From: JAFKFI01 sp963795435
GTDB lineage: Bacteria; Pseudomonadota; Alphaproteobacteria; Acetobacterales; Acetobacteraceae
Direction: 5' to 3'
DNA: 64,000 nucleotides
Assembly (NCBI GenBank): GCA_963795435.1
Contig: CAWCHV010000007.1
Coordinates: forward strand, 124,001-188,000
The notes under the pieces were generated by a model, which worked only from the letters and a program-made list of their open reading frames with translations, did not search any database and was not told the DNA's origin. Positions 54,971 to 62,791 of the stretch are shown piece by piece; the stretch's first letter is position 1; each line of letters opens with the position of its first letter. The position numbers were made by a program, and so were the translations under genes.

Positions 54971-56077
54971 TTATCCCGTCCGCGACACCTCCACCACGAA
55001 ATCAGCGAGTGCGAGCGACGCGGTTAGGCCGGGGCTCTCGATGCCGAACAAATTGATCAGCCCCGGCACGCCATGCGTCTGCGGCCCCTGCACCACGAAA
55101 TCCTGCCCGGCCGCGCCCGGCGGGACGATCTTGGGCCGGATGCCTGCATAACCCGGCTGCAAGGCGCCGTCCTTCAGCGCCGGCCAATAGCGCCGGACGG
55201 CGGCGTAGAAGCTCTTCGAACGCGCCGGATCGACCGTGTAGTCGATGCCGTCGATCCACTGCACGTCCGGCCCGAACCGCGCCTGCCCGCCGAGGTCGAT
55301 GGTCAGATGCACGCCGAGCCCGCCCGGCACCGGGACGGGATAGATCAGCCGGGAGAATGGCGAGCGGCCGGACAGGGTGAAGTAATTGCCCTTGGCGTAG
55401 TAGGCCGTCGGCACGCGATCCCGTGGCATCCCCGCGATGCGCGCCGCGAGCGCGGGCGCGTGCAGGCCGGCGGAATTGACCAGCAGCCGGCAGCGCAGGC
55501 TGATCGGGTCGGTCCCGCCGACGTCGATCTCCACCCCGCCGCCCGCCGCGCGCGCCGCCTCGACCGGGCTGTGGAACACCAGCACGGCGCCGGCGTTCTC
55601 GGCGTCTCCTTGCAGAGCGAGCATGAAAGCGTGACTGTCGACGATGCCGGTGGTGGGCGAGAGCAGCGCGCTGGTGCAGGCGAGGTTGGGCTCCAGCGCG
55701 CGCGCCTCGGCGCCCGGCAGCACCCGCATTCCCTCGACGCCGTTCACTTCCGCCCGGCGCTTGATCGCGGCGAGCATCCCATCCTCGGCCTCCGAAGTCG
55801 CGACGATCAGCTTGCCGCAATTGCTGAACGGCACCCCGTGCTCGATGCAGTAGGCGTAGAGCGCTCGGCGGCCCGCGACGCAGAAGCGCGCCATCAGACT
55901 GCCGGCCGGGTAGTAGATGCCGGCGTGGATCACCTCGCTGTTGCGCGAGGAGGTCTCGGTGCCGATCCCCTCGGCGGCGTCGAGCACGATCACCTCGCGG
56001 CCCGCCAGCGCCAGCGCCCGGGCGACTGCCAGCCCGACCACGCCCGCGCCGACCACCACGCAATCGACCGATTCCAC
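54971..56077 (-). CDS. FAD-dependent oxidoreductase, LhgO (L-2-hydroxyglutarate oxidase)-like
   Basis: A 368-residue flavoprotein. FAD-binding CVVVGAGVVGLAVARALALAG, then the LhgO-type TSSRNSEVIHAGIYYPAGSL and LRCRLLVNSAGLHAPALAARI, and AGIRPKIVPPG near the end. LhgO oxidises L-2-hydroxyglutarate to 2-oxoglutarate. GTG start with a GGAGGG site 6 to 11 bases before it. Divergent from dedA with a 208-base gap. Function by family; no flanking pathway genes. Confidence 0.88.
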   Translation of the reverse strand: MESVDCVVVGAGVVGLAVARALALAGREVIVLDAAEGIGTETSSRNSEVIHAGIYYPAGSLMARFCVAGRRALYAYCIEHGVPFSNCGKLIVATSEAEDGMLAAIKRRAEVNGVEGMRVLPGAEARALEPNLACTSALLSPTTGIVDSHAFMLALQGDAENAGAVLVFHSPVEAARAAGGGVEIDVGGTDPISLRCRLLVNSAGLHAPALAARIAGMPRDRVPTAYYAKGNYFTLSGRSPFSRLIYPVPVPGGLGVHLTIDLGGQARFGPDVQWIDGIDYTVDPARSKSFYAAVRRYWPALKDGALQPGYAGIRPKIVPPGAAGQDFVVQGPQTHGVPGLINLFGIESPGLTASLALADFVVEVSRTG

Positions 56078-56272
56078 CTCCGTTTCCCTCCGAGAGCCGG
56101 CCCTAGCCCGGTTTACGCGCCCGGCCTGACGCGGGAAAGCCGGGACAGCAAGGGGCCGAAAGGGGTTCCGCACGGCGGCAACAATGTGTTACGCTCAACT
56201 CTGAGATGATTAGCGAAATTTCATACATTTCCAATCCGGCGCAGCTTTGCTGCACTTGCGAGATCGACCCGC

Positions 56273-56311
56273 GTGGAACGTGCCCATGTGGAACGTGCCT
56301 ATGTGGAACGT
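56273..56311. repeat. 15-bp tandem repeat at the dedA start
   Basis: GTGGAACGTGCCCAT, GTGGAACGTGCCTAT and GTGGAACGT follow each other. Each unit carries an ATG, giving three possible N-termini (MWNVPMWNV...). Repeat expansion would change the length of the N-terminus without breaking the frame. Confidence 0.75.
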
Positions 56312-56933
56312 AATCGCGCAGGCGGCCGACCTGGTCGCGCAGCATCCTGGCCTCGCCATCCTGATCGCGTTCGCCGCGGCGATCATCGAGGCGGTGGCGG
56401 TGCTCGGCATCCTGGTGCCCGGCACGCCGATCATGATGGCGGTCGCGGGCGCGGCGGCGATGGCCGGCCTGCCGATGGCGCCCATCCTGATCGTCTCGAT
56501 CCTCGGCGCGATCATCGGCGACGGCATCTCGTTCTGGCTCGGCCACCGCTACAGCGGCCATCTGCGCGGCGTGTGGCCGTTCGCCACGCGGCCCTATCTG
56601 ATGGCGCGCGCGGAGGCCTTCTTTCAGCGCTACGGCACGATGAGCGTCGCGCTTTGCCGCTTCGTCCCGGTGCTGCGCTCGACGGTGCCGCTGATCGCGG
56701 GGATGGCCGGGATGCGGCGCAACCGCTTCCTGCTGGCGAATGTCTGCTCGGCCTTCGTGTGGGCGCCGGTCCACGTGCTGCCGGCGCAGTTCGCCGGCCT
56801 GTCGATCGAGCGGCTGCAGGAAGGCGACTGGCAGAGTGCCGCCATACTCGGCAGCGCGCTGCTCGCGTTCGCGGCGGCGGGGATCTGGCTGCATCGGGTC
56901 GCCAAGGAGCGCTCGCGCCTGCGCGGCGGCTGA
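56286..56933 (+). CDS. DedA family membrane protein
   Basis: A ~215-residue inner-membrane protein. The DedA signature region is VLGILVPGTPIMMAVAGAAA, IIGDGISFWLGHRYSG, FFQRYGTMSVALCRFVPVLRSTVPLIAGMAGM (in part). DedA proteins act in membrane lipid homeostasis and undecaprenyl-phosphate recycling. Start at 56286 is uncertain because of the tandem repeat (an ATG 15 bases later is equally possible). Confidence 0.88.
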   Translation: MWNVPMWNVIAQAADLVAQHPGLAILIAFAAAIIEAVAVLGILVPGTPIMMAVAGAAAMAGLPMAPILIVSILGAIIGDGISFWLGHRYSGHLRGVWPFATRPYLMARAEAFFQRYGTMSVALCRFVPVLRSTVPLIAGMAGMRRNRFLLANVCSAFVWAPVHVLPAQFAGLSIERLQEGDWQSAAILGSALLAFAAAGIWLHRVAKERSRLRGG

Positions 56934-56936
56934 GCA

Positions 56937-58220
56937 TTACACGACGAGCCGCAGGACCGACACGGCCGCGATCACCCACACCGCTCCGGCGATTTCCCGC
57001 CAGCGTCCGGCGATCAGTTTCACCACCACATAGACGGCGAAGCCGAGGCCGATGCCGGTCGCGATCGAGAAGCTGAACGGTGTCGCGATGGCGATGACCA
57101 CGGCGGGGACGTATTCGGTCGCGTCATCCCAGCCCACCTCGGCGAGGGCGCGGGCCATCAGGCAGGCGACGAACACCAGCGCCGGCGCGGTGGCGAAGCC
57201 CGGAATGGAAGTGGCGAGCGGCGCGAAGAACAGCGCCAGCAGAAACAGCACTGCCACCACCAGCGCGGTCAGCCCGGTGCGCCCGCCCGCCTGGATGCCC
57301 GCCGCACTCTCTATGTAGCTCGTCGTCGTGCTGGTGCCGAGCACGGCGCCCAGCATCGCCCCGCCGCTATCGGCGAGTAGCGCCTCGCGCAGCCGCGGCA
57401 CCGAGCCGTCCGGCCGCATCAGTCCGGCTCGCTGCGTCGTCGCGATCAGCGTGCCGGCATTGTCGAGCACGTCGACCAGGAAGAAGGTCAGCACCACGGC
57501 CGGGATGCCGAGCCGGAGCGCGCCCGGCAGATCCATCCGCAGGAAGGTCGGCGCGAGCGAAGGAGGCGCATCGACCAACCCGTGAAACCGTGTCAGGCCG
57601 AACGGGACGCCGAGTGCGGCGGTGACGATGATGCCGATCAGGATCGCCCCCGGCACACGCCTCGCCGCCAAGCCCGCCATGACGAGAAAGCCGACGCAGG
57701 CCAGTGCCGTCGAGGGCGCGTCGAGCGAGCCGAGCCTGACCAGCGTGGCCGGGTCGGCCACGGCGAGCCCCATCCCTTGCAGCCCGATAAAGCCGAGGAA
57801 CAGCCCGATGCCCGCGCCGATGCCCAGTTTGAGGGACAGTGGAATGGCGTTGATGAGCCACTCGCGCACCCGGAACAGGCTCACCGCGAGGAACAGGATG
57901 CCGGAGAGGAAAACCGCGCCGAGCGCCGTCTCCCAGGCGACGCCCATGCCCTTCACCACGGTGAAGGTAAAATAGGCGTTGAGTCCCATCCCCGGCGCCA
58001 GGGCGAGCGGCAGGTTGGCAAACAGGCCCATCGCCGCCGAGCCGATCGCGGCGGCAACGCAGGTCGCGGTGAACGCCGCACCCGGGTCGATCCCGGCGGC
58101 GGCGAGGACGTGCGGATTGACCACGACGATGTAGGCCATCGTCAGCCACGTGGTCGCCCCCGCCAACACCTCCGTCCGCACCGACGTGCCGTGCGCAGCG
58201 AGGCCGAAGAACCGTTCGAT
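56937..58220 (-). CDS. AzgA/NCS2-type purine permease, apparent ATC start codon
   Basis: An NCS2 (AzgA branch) permease of 427 residues by the longest reasonable reading: VRTEVLAGATTWLTMAYIVVVNP, FANLPLALAPGMGLNAYF (family motif), GVLDNAGTLIATTQRAGL-like TM8 segment (FFLVDVLDNAGTL) and SYIESAAGIQAGGRTGLTAL. The first canonical start is a GTG at 58181 without ribosome site. However, the conserved AzgA opening ERFFGLAAHGTSVRTEV begins 13 codons earlier, directly after an ATC codon at 58220, and a strong AAAGGAG lies 8 bases before that ATC. I therefore place the start there, either a rare ATC start or a mutated ATG. The strong site suggests translation begins at this point. Confidence 0.9.
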   Translation of the reverse strand: MERFFGLAAHGTSVRTEVLAGATTWLTMAYIVVVNPHVLAAAGIDPGAAFTATCVAAAIGSAAMGLFANLPLALAPGMGLNAYFTFTVVKGMGVAWETALGAVFLSGILFLAVSLFRVREWLINAIPLSLKLGIGAGIGLFLGFIGLQGMGLAVADPATLVRLGSLDAPSTALACVGFLVMAGLAARRVPGAILIGIIVTAALGVPFGLTRFHGLVDAPPSLAPTFLRMDLPGALRLGIPAVVLTFFLVDVLDNAGTLIATTQRAGLMRPDGSVPRLREALLADSGGAMLGAVLGTSTTTSYIESAAGIQAGGRTGLTALVVAVLFLLALFFAPLATSIPGFATAPALVFVACLMARALAEVGWDDATEYVPAVVIAIATPFSFSIATGIGLGFAVYVVVKLIAGRWREIAGAVWVIAAVSVLRLVV

Positions 58221-58234
58221 GCGAGACGCTCCTT

Positions 58235-58323
58235 TCAGCCGCCGAGCGCGCCCTGGGTGTTCACATAGAGAGCGTAGAGCGAGTGGCTTGCCGCCATGAA
58301 CAGCCGATTGCGGTAGCGTCCGC
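58235..58323. repeat. 89-bp direct repeat, left copy
   Basis: Identical base for base to 59807-59895. It copies the last 86 coding bases plus stop codon of the gluconolactonase-like gene. It begins directly at the AAAGGAG ribosome site of the permease gene and ends just beyond the stop of the caspase-like gene (58332). No coding function here. Confidence 0.97.
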
Positions 58324-58331
58324 TCCGACCA

Positions 58332-59663
58332 TTATTCCCTCACAAAGGACAACGAGCAGTTGCGTTGCTCCAGGCGTTTGCCCGTCCCATGCGCGGCATC
58401 GAAACTTGCCTGGACATGAAACCGGTAAGGTTGACCCGGAGCCCTCCGACCGAGATTGTACGCGACGTTTCCAGTCAGCCCGACCGCTTGCAGCAGCGCG
58501 GTTCCGTCTGCCTGGATCTGGCCGTCAAGCACAAGGGTGCCCGTGGATGGGCCCACGGCCCTCTCGCCATGCACCACACCGTCCCTGACACGCGCGGGGA
58601 AAGTGGTGATCCAACCGAGCGCGCCGTCCGGCATCGGGTCGCAGGCGATGGTCACGGACCACGCGCCGTCGAAGCGCGAGCTTCCCACCGAAGCGAGGCG
58701 CTGGCGGGCAAGATCGACGAAGGCACCGTTGGGGAAGCGCCGCAGATAGGTACCGAAGTCGGCGGGGTTGGTGCTGTTGGCGATTGCCTGCCAGAACACC
58801 GCATCTGGATTGACGGCCGGGGCGGGCTCGGGCGCCATGATTGTCACGGGCCCGTTCCGGACAGGGCCGAAGAAGTAGAAGTTGCCGGAGATCGGTGAGG
58901 AGGCGAGCCAGGGCTGCTGCTGTCCGCCCGTGGTCTGCTTCACCAGAAGTCCAACCTGGTTGAAGATCTGGAAGACATCCGCGCCCGGACGCTTGATCGC
59001 CTCCGCAAGAGCTGCCGTGTAAGGGCTATGGCCAACGGAACCATCCGCCGCGACGTTGCCCGGTTGCGTGGCATAAGAAATCAGCGTGCCTTCCGGCGCG
59101 CGCATCTCGGCGAGGCCGCCTTGCGAGCCGCGCACACCCCGGAGGAGGAAGGGATTGTTCCGGCAGGCGTCGAGGAGGAGCAGGTTGAGCTTGGTTCCCG
59201 CATCCTCCATCTGGCGCAGCACCAGCCCCGCATCGAGCATCTGGAAGTCGAGGTCTTTCGGGCTGCTCGGGTTCGCGTCCACCGGGACGAGCCAGTTCAC
59301 CCCCTGCACTTGCATCCCGTGTCCGGAATAATAGAACAGCGCCACATCGGCGCCGACCAGCGCGCGGCCGAATTGCTGCACGGCGGTGTCCAAGTGCCGC
59401 TTGTCGAGGTCGATCTGTGGACCGCCGCCAATCAGCGTGAACCCCGCGCTTTGCAACGTCCTCGCAATCAGCCTCGCGTCGTTCGCAGGATTGGCGAGCC
59501 GATCGACGCTTCTGTAGGCACCATTGCCGATGACGAGTGCAATACGCCTGCCGTCGTTGCCCGGCGGCTGGGCCGGATTTTGGGCCAGCGCCGGAGCCGC
59601 CAGAACGAGGGCGGCGGCCGCTGCCATCAACAGCACGCGCAGCAGTCCCTGGAATGTCCTCAT
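58332..59663 (-). CDS. Secreted caspase-like protein (peptidase C14) with C-terminal beta domain
   Basis: A 443-residue protein with signal peptide LLMAAAAALVLAAPALAQ. The p20-like domain has RIALVIGNGAYRSVDRLANP, the catalytic H115 in YYSGHGMQ and C167 in LLLDACRNNP, with FQIFNQVGLLVKQ near the p10-like region. A helical linker (DPAVFWQ-like, ANSTNPADFGTYLRRFPNG) leads to a C-terminal domain that starts FDGAWSVTI and ends CSLSFVRE. This tail resembles the two small lipoproteins at 24516 and 47779. The gene lies in a segment bounded by 89-bp direct repeats, as if inserted. Orthocaspase function in bacteria is largely unknown. Confidence 0.9.
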   Translation of the reverse strand: MRTFQGLLRVLLMAAAAALVLAAPALAQNPAQPPGNDGRRIALVIGNGAYRSVDRLANPANDARLIARTLQSAGFTLIGGGPQIDLDKRHLDTAVQQFGRALVGADVALFYYSGHGMQVQGVNWLVPVDANPSSPKDLDFQMLDAGLVLRQMEDAGTKLNLLLLDACRNNPFLLRGVRGSQGGLAEMRAPEGTLISYATQPGNVAADGSVGHSPYTAALAEAIKRPGADVFQIFNQVGLLVKQTTGGQQQPWLASSPISGNFYFFGPVRNGPVTIMAPEPAPAVNPDAVFWQAIANSTNPADFGTYLRRFPNGAFVDLARQRLASVGSSRFDGAWSVTIACDPMPDGALGWITTFPARVRDGVVHGERAVGPSTGTLVLDGQIQADGTALLQAVGLTGNVAYNLGRRAPGQPYRFHVQASFDAAHGTGKRLEQRNCSLSFVRE

Positions 59664-59806
59664 CGTCCATTCTCTCGCAGGAGCCGCCGGATCATACCCC
59701 GTATGGGATACGATGCCATTCAAATACGATTTCGTCCTGGAGGCACGGCGTCCTGCCTGACCGTCAGCGGCAAGCGCCAACAGCGACCCTTCGTCGAGGC
59801 ACCTCC

Positions 59807-59895
59807 TCAGCCGCCGAGCGCGCCCTGGGTGTTCACATAGAGAGCGTAGAGCGAGTGGCTTGCCGCCATGAACAGCCGATTGCGGTAGCGTCCGC
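59807..59895. repeat. 89-bp direct repeat, right copy
   Basis: Identical to 58235-58323; the repeat starts are 1572 bases apart. This copy is the real 3' end of the SMP-30 gene (stop codon included), so that gene stays intact despite the duplication. Confidence 0.97.
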
Positions 59896-60745
59896 CGAAA
59901 CACAGATTGGCGCAGCGCTCCGGCAACTCGATATGGCCGATCGGCGCGCCGCTCGCGTTGAACACGCGCACGCCGTCGAGCTCTGTGTCGCCCATGCCCC
60001 AGCCGCACCAGAGATTGCCGTCGACATCCACGCGGAAGCCGTCCGGCGTGCCTGGCCCGGCGTCGATGAACACGCGCCCGTTCGACAGCTTCGTCCCGTC
60101 CGCCGCCACGTCGTACACCATCAGCTTGCGCGGACTAGCGCGCGAGGCGACGACATAGAGCTTGGATTCGTCCGGCGAGAAGGCGAGCCCGTTCGGCCCC
60201 TCGATGTCGTCCGCCACCATCGTGATCCGACTGGTGCGGCCGTCGATGCGGTAGACGCTCGGCGTGACCTCGGACTGGTCCTTGTGGCCTTCGTAATAGC
60301 CGAGAATGCCGAACACCGGATCGGTGAACCAGATCGAGCCGTCTGACTTCACCACCACGTCGTTCGGCGAGTTGAGCCTCTTGCCGTCGTACGAGTTGGC
60401 GAGCACGGTGATGCCGCCGTCATATTCGGTGCGCGTCACCCGCCGCGCGTCGTGCTCGCAGGTCACGAGCCGGCCCTGTCGGTCTCGCGTGTTGCCGTTG
60501 GCGTTGTTGGTCGGCTGGCGCCAGGTGCTGACTGCGCCCGTCGGCTCGTCCCAGCGCTGGATGCGGTTGTTCGGAATGTCGCTCCACAGCACGCACCGCG
60601 CGTCGCCGAAATACACCGGCCCCTCCGACCAGCGGCAGCCCTGCGCGAGCCGCTCCACGGAGGCGAGCGGGAGGCGGTATTGAGCAAAACTCGGATCGAG
60701 CATCCGCACCGCCGGATCAGGATAGCGCTCGCTCGGCTGCCACAT
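59807..60745 (-). CDS. SMP-30/gluconolactonase family protein
   Basis: A 312-residue six-bladed beta-propeller: CRWSEGPVYFGDARCVLWSDIPNNRI (Glu metal ligand; in part), YDGKRLNSPNDVVVKSDGSIWFTDP (Asn/Asp), DDIEGPNGLAFSPDESKLYV and TPDGFRVDVDGNLWCGWG. Hydrolyses a sugar lactone, likely glucono- or another aldonolactone, fitting the gluconokinase gene upstream. The start MWQPSE has GGGGAAACAGC before it. Its last 89 bases are duplicated at 58235. Confidence 0.9.
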   Translation of the reverse strand: MWQPSERYPDPAVRMLDPSFAQYRLPLASVERLAQGCRWSEGPVYFGDARCVLWSDIPNNRIQRWDEPTGAVSTWRQPTNNANGNTRDRQGRLVTCEHDARRVTRTEYDGGITVLANSYDGKRLNSPNDVVVKSDGSIWFTDPVFGILGYYEGHKDQSEVTPSVYRIDGRTSRITMVADDIEGPNGLAFSPDESKLYVVASRASPRKLMVYDVAADGTKLSNGRVFIDAGPGTPDGFRVDVDGNLWCGWGMGDTELDGVRVFNASGAPIGHIELPERCANLCFGGRYRNRLFMAASHSLYALYVNTQGALGG

Positions 60746-60795
60746 GCTGTTTCCCCGTTTCCATCTGACGATCGTAACGGGCCGTCTTCGCGGCG

Positions 60796-61329
60796 TCACG
60801 CCGGCGGAGCGGATTCGTGCTCGCCCATGCGCGCGACGATCTCCCGCACGATCTCCCCCGGCGGTTTGCCGATGCCGACCACGAGCGGGTGCTCGTCCGG
60901 GCCGGGCTCCTCGAGCGTCTTGAACTGGCTGTCCAGCAGCGCGACCGGCATGAAATGGTCGTGTCGCGCCGCCATCCTTGCCGCGATCAGCTCTTTCGAG
61001 CCCTGGAGATAGATCAGCCCCACGTCCGGCCGCGCGCCGACGATGATCTCGCGATAGGCGCGCTTCAACGCCGAACAGCTCAGCACGCCACACTCGCCAT
61101 TCCCGCGCCAATCGTCGATGACGGTGGCGATCGCGCGCAGCCACGGCCAACGGTCCTCGTCGGTGAGCGGGATGGCGTGGCGCATCTTCTCGACATTCGC
61201 CGCCGGGTGCAGCGCATCGCCCTCCTGGAAGCGCCAGCCAAGTGCGGCGGCCAGTTCCCGCCCGATCGTCGTCTTGCCGGAACCGGAGACGCCCATCACC
61301 ACGACGACGCGCAGCCCGTTCTGCGGCAC
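60796..61329 (-). CDS. gntK: Gluconokinase
   Basis: A 177-residue P-loop kinase. GVSGSGKTTIGRELAAALGW (Walker A), FQEGDALHPAANVEKMRHAIPLTDEDRWPWL (substrate motif), CSALKRAYRE and MPVALLDSQFKTLEEP fit thermoresistant gluconokinases. It phosphorylates gluconate. GTG start at 61329 fits the 17-base gap from rpiA; an internal ATG is 33 bases later. Confidence 0.93.
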   Translation of the reverse strand: MPQNGLRVVVVMGVSGSGKTTIGRELAAALGWRFQEGDALHPAANVEKMRHAIPLTDEDRWPWLRAIATVIDDWRGNGECGVLSCSALKRAYREIIVGARPDVGLIYLQGSKELIAARMAARHDHFMPVALLDSQFKTLEEPGPDEHPLVVGIGKPPGEIVREIVARMGEHESAPPA

Positions 61330-61345
61330 TTTGTTGCCCCCGGCT

Positions 61346-62041
61346 TCAGCCTCTGGCCGGCCTAAGTATCTGCACGCTTCCGTCCGGCAGACCGATGATC
61401 GCCTGTTCCACGCCGTCGAGGAAGAGTCCGTTTCCCACCACGCCGGCGACCGCGCAAAGTGCGACGCGCAAGGTGCCCGGATCGACATTGGGCCCGAGAT
61501 CGAAACAGTCGTAGATGAGATTGCCGTTGTCGGTGACGTAGGGCTCGCCGTCCTTGCTCCTACGCAGCACCGGGCGGCCGGGCAGCCGCCGCGCGGTCGC
61601 CTGGTGAGCAAACCGGATAACCTCGACCGGCAGGGGAACATGCGCCCCGAGCCGGTCGACCACTTTGCTTTCGTCCCCGACCACCACGAAGCGCCGCGCC
61701 GCCTGCGCCACCATCTTCTCGCGCAGCAACGCCCCGCCAAGCCCCTTGATGAGCCGCAGCGTGCCCCGCTCGATCTCGTCCGCGCCGTCGATCGCCAGAT
61801 CGAGCGCCGGAACATCGGCAAGTCCGGTGAGCGGGATGGCGAGGGACGCCGCGTGTTGCTCGGTCACGATGGATGTCGGCACGCCCGTCACGCGCAAACC
61901 CTCCTCGCGCACCCGCCTGCCCAGCGCCTCGACGGCGAACCACGCGGTCGAGCCGGTGCCGAGGCCGAGCAGCATCCCGTCCGCGACCAGAGCTACTGCC
62001 GCCTCGGCCGAAGCGCGCTTGGCGGCGTCCTGATCGCTCAC
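61346..62041 (-). CDS. rpiA: Ribose-5-phosphate isomerase A
   Basis: A 231-residue isomerase: LGLGTGSTAWFAVEAL, IDGADEIERGTLRLIKGLGGALLREK (catalytic region), DGEPYVTDNGNLIYDC. Interconverts ribose- and ribulose-5-phosphate. GTG start; its first base is 5 bases from the pgl stop. Confidence 0.95.
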   Translation of the reverse strand: MSDQDAAKRASAEAAVALVADGMLLGLGTGSTAWFAVEALGRRVREEGLRVTGVPTSIVTEQHAASLAIPLTGLADVPALDLAIDGADEIERGTLRLIKGLGGALLREKMVAQAARRFVVVGDESKVVDRLGAHVPLPVEVIRFAHQATARRLPGRPVLRRSKDGEPYVTDNGNLIYDCFDLGPNVDPGTLRVALCAVAGVVGNGLFLDGVEQAIIGLPDGSVQILRPARG

Positions 62042-62045
62042 CGTC

Positions 62046-62780
62046 TCAGCCGGCCCAGCGGCCGGCGGCGGCGCGGTCCACGAACCACAGCAACTCGCCT
62101 TGAGGCCGCAGCCGCGCCGCCGGGACCTGGCTGCCGCCCGACAGCACCTGATCGAGCATCGCCCGCTTGCCCTCGCCGGCGACCAGGAACACCGTCACCT
62201 GGCTGCTCTCGAGCGCCGGATAGGTCAGCGTCACGCGCGGCTCGGAGCGCCCGTGCTCGACCGCCGCGACCCAGTGCCGGCGCTCCTCCAGCACCGGTTG
62301 ACCCGGGATCAGCGACGCCGTGTGGCCGTCATCGCCCATGCCGAGCAGATCGAGGTCGAGCAGCGGACGGCCCGGCTCCAGCGTGTCGCTACCGTAGAGC
62401 CGTTGCAGCGCTTTCTCATACTGCGCGGCACCCTCCTCCGGCGTTAGGCCGTCGAACGGCACCGGATGCTGGTTGGCCGTGGGCGCGGGAACGTGGGAGA
62501 GGAACGTCGCGCACGCCATGCCGTAATTGCTCGCCGGATCCGCCACGTCGACGAAGCGTTCGTCGCCCATCACCCAATGCACGCGGTCCCACGGCAGCGC
62601 GTCGCGGATCGGCGGTTGCGCGAGCCTTTCGTAGAGCGGCTTTGGCGTGGAGCCGCCCGACAGCGCCACCACGAACCGGCCGGTGCTCGCCCGCGCGCGC
62701 TCCAGCAGCAAATCCGCGCCGGCGCGCGCCAACGCGATCGGATCGTCGAACACGCGCAGCGTGCCGAGTGCCGGCTTCAT
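62046..62780 (-). CDS. pgl: 6-phosphogluconolactonase
   Basis: A 244-residue Pgl: FVVALSGGSTPKPLYERL, HWVMGDERFVDVADPASNY and LLGMGDDGHTASLIPG are diagnostic. It hydrolyses 6-phosphogluconolactone made by Zwf, which is encoded 11 bases upstream. Confidence 0.95.
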   Translation of the reverse strand: MKPALGTLRVFDDPIALARAGADLLLERARASTGRFVVALSGGSTPKPLYERLAQPPIRDALPWDRVHWVMGDERFVDVADPASNYGMACATFLSHVPAPTANQHPVPFDGLTPEEGAAQYEKALQRLYGSDTLEPGRPLLDLDLLGMGDDGHTASLIPGQPVLEERRHWVAAVEHGRSEPRVTLTYPALESSQVTVFLVAGEGKRAMLDQVLSGGSQVPAARLRPQGELLWFVDRAAAGRWAG

Positions 62781-62791
62781 GCCATCCTCCT

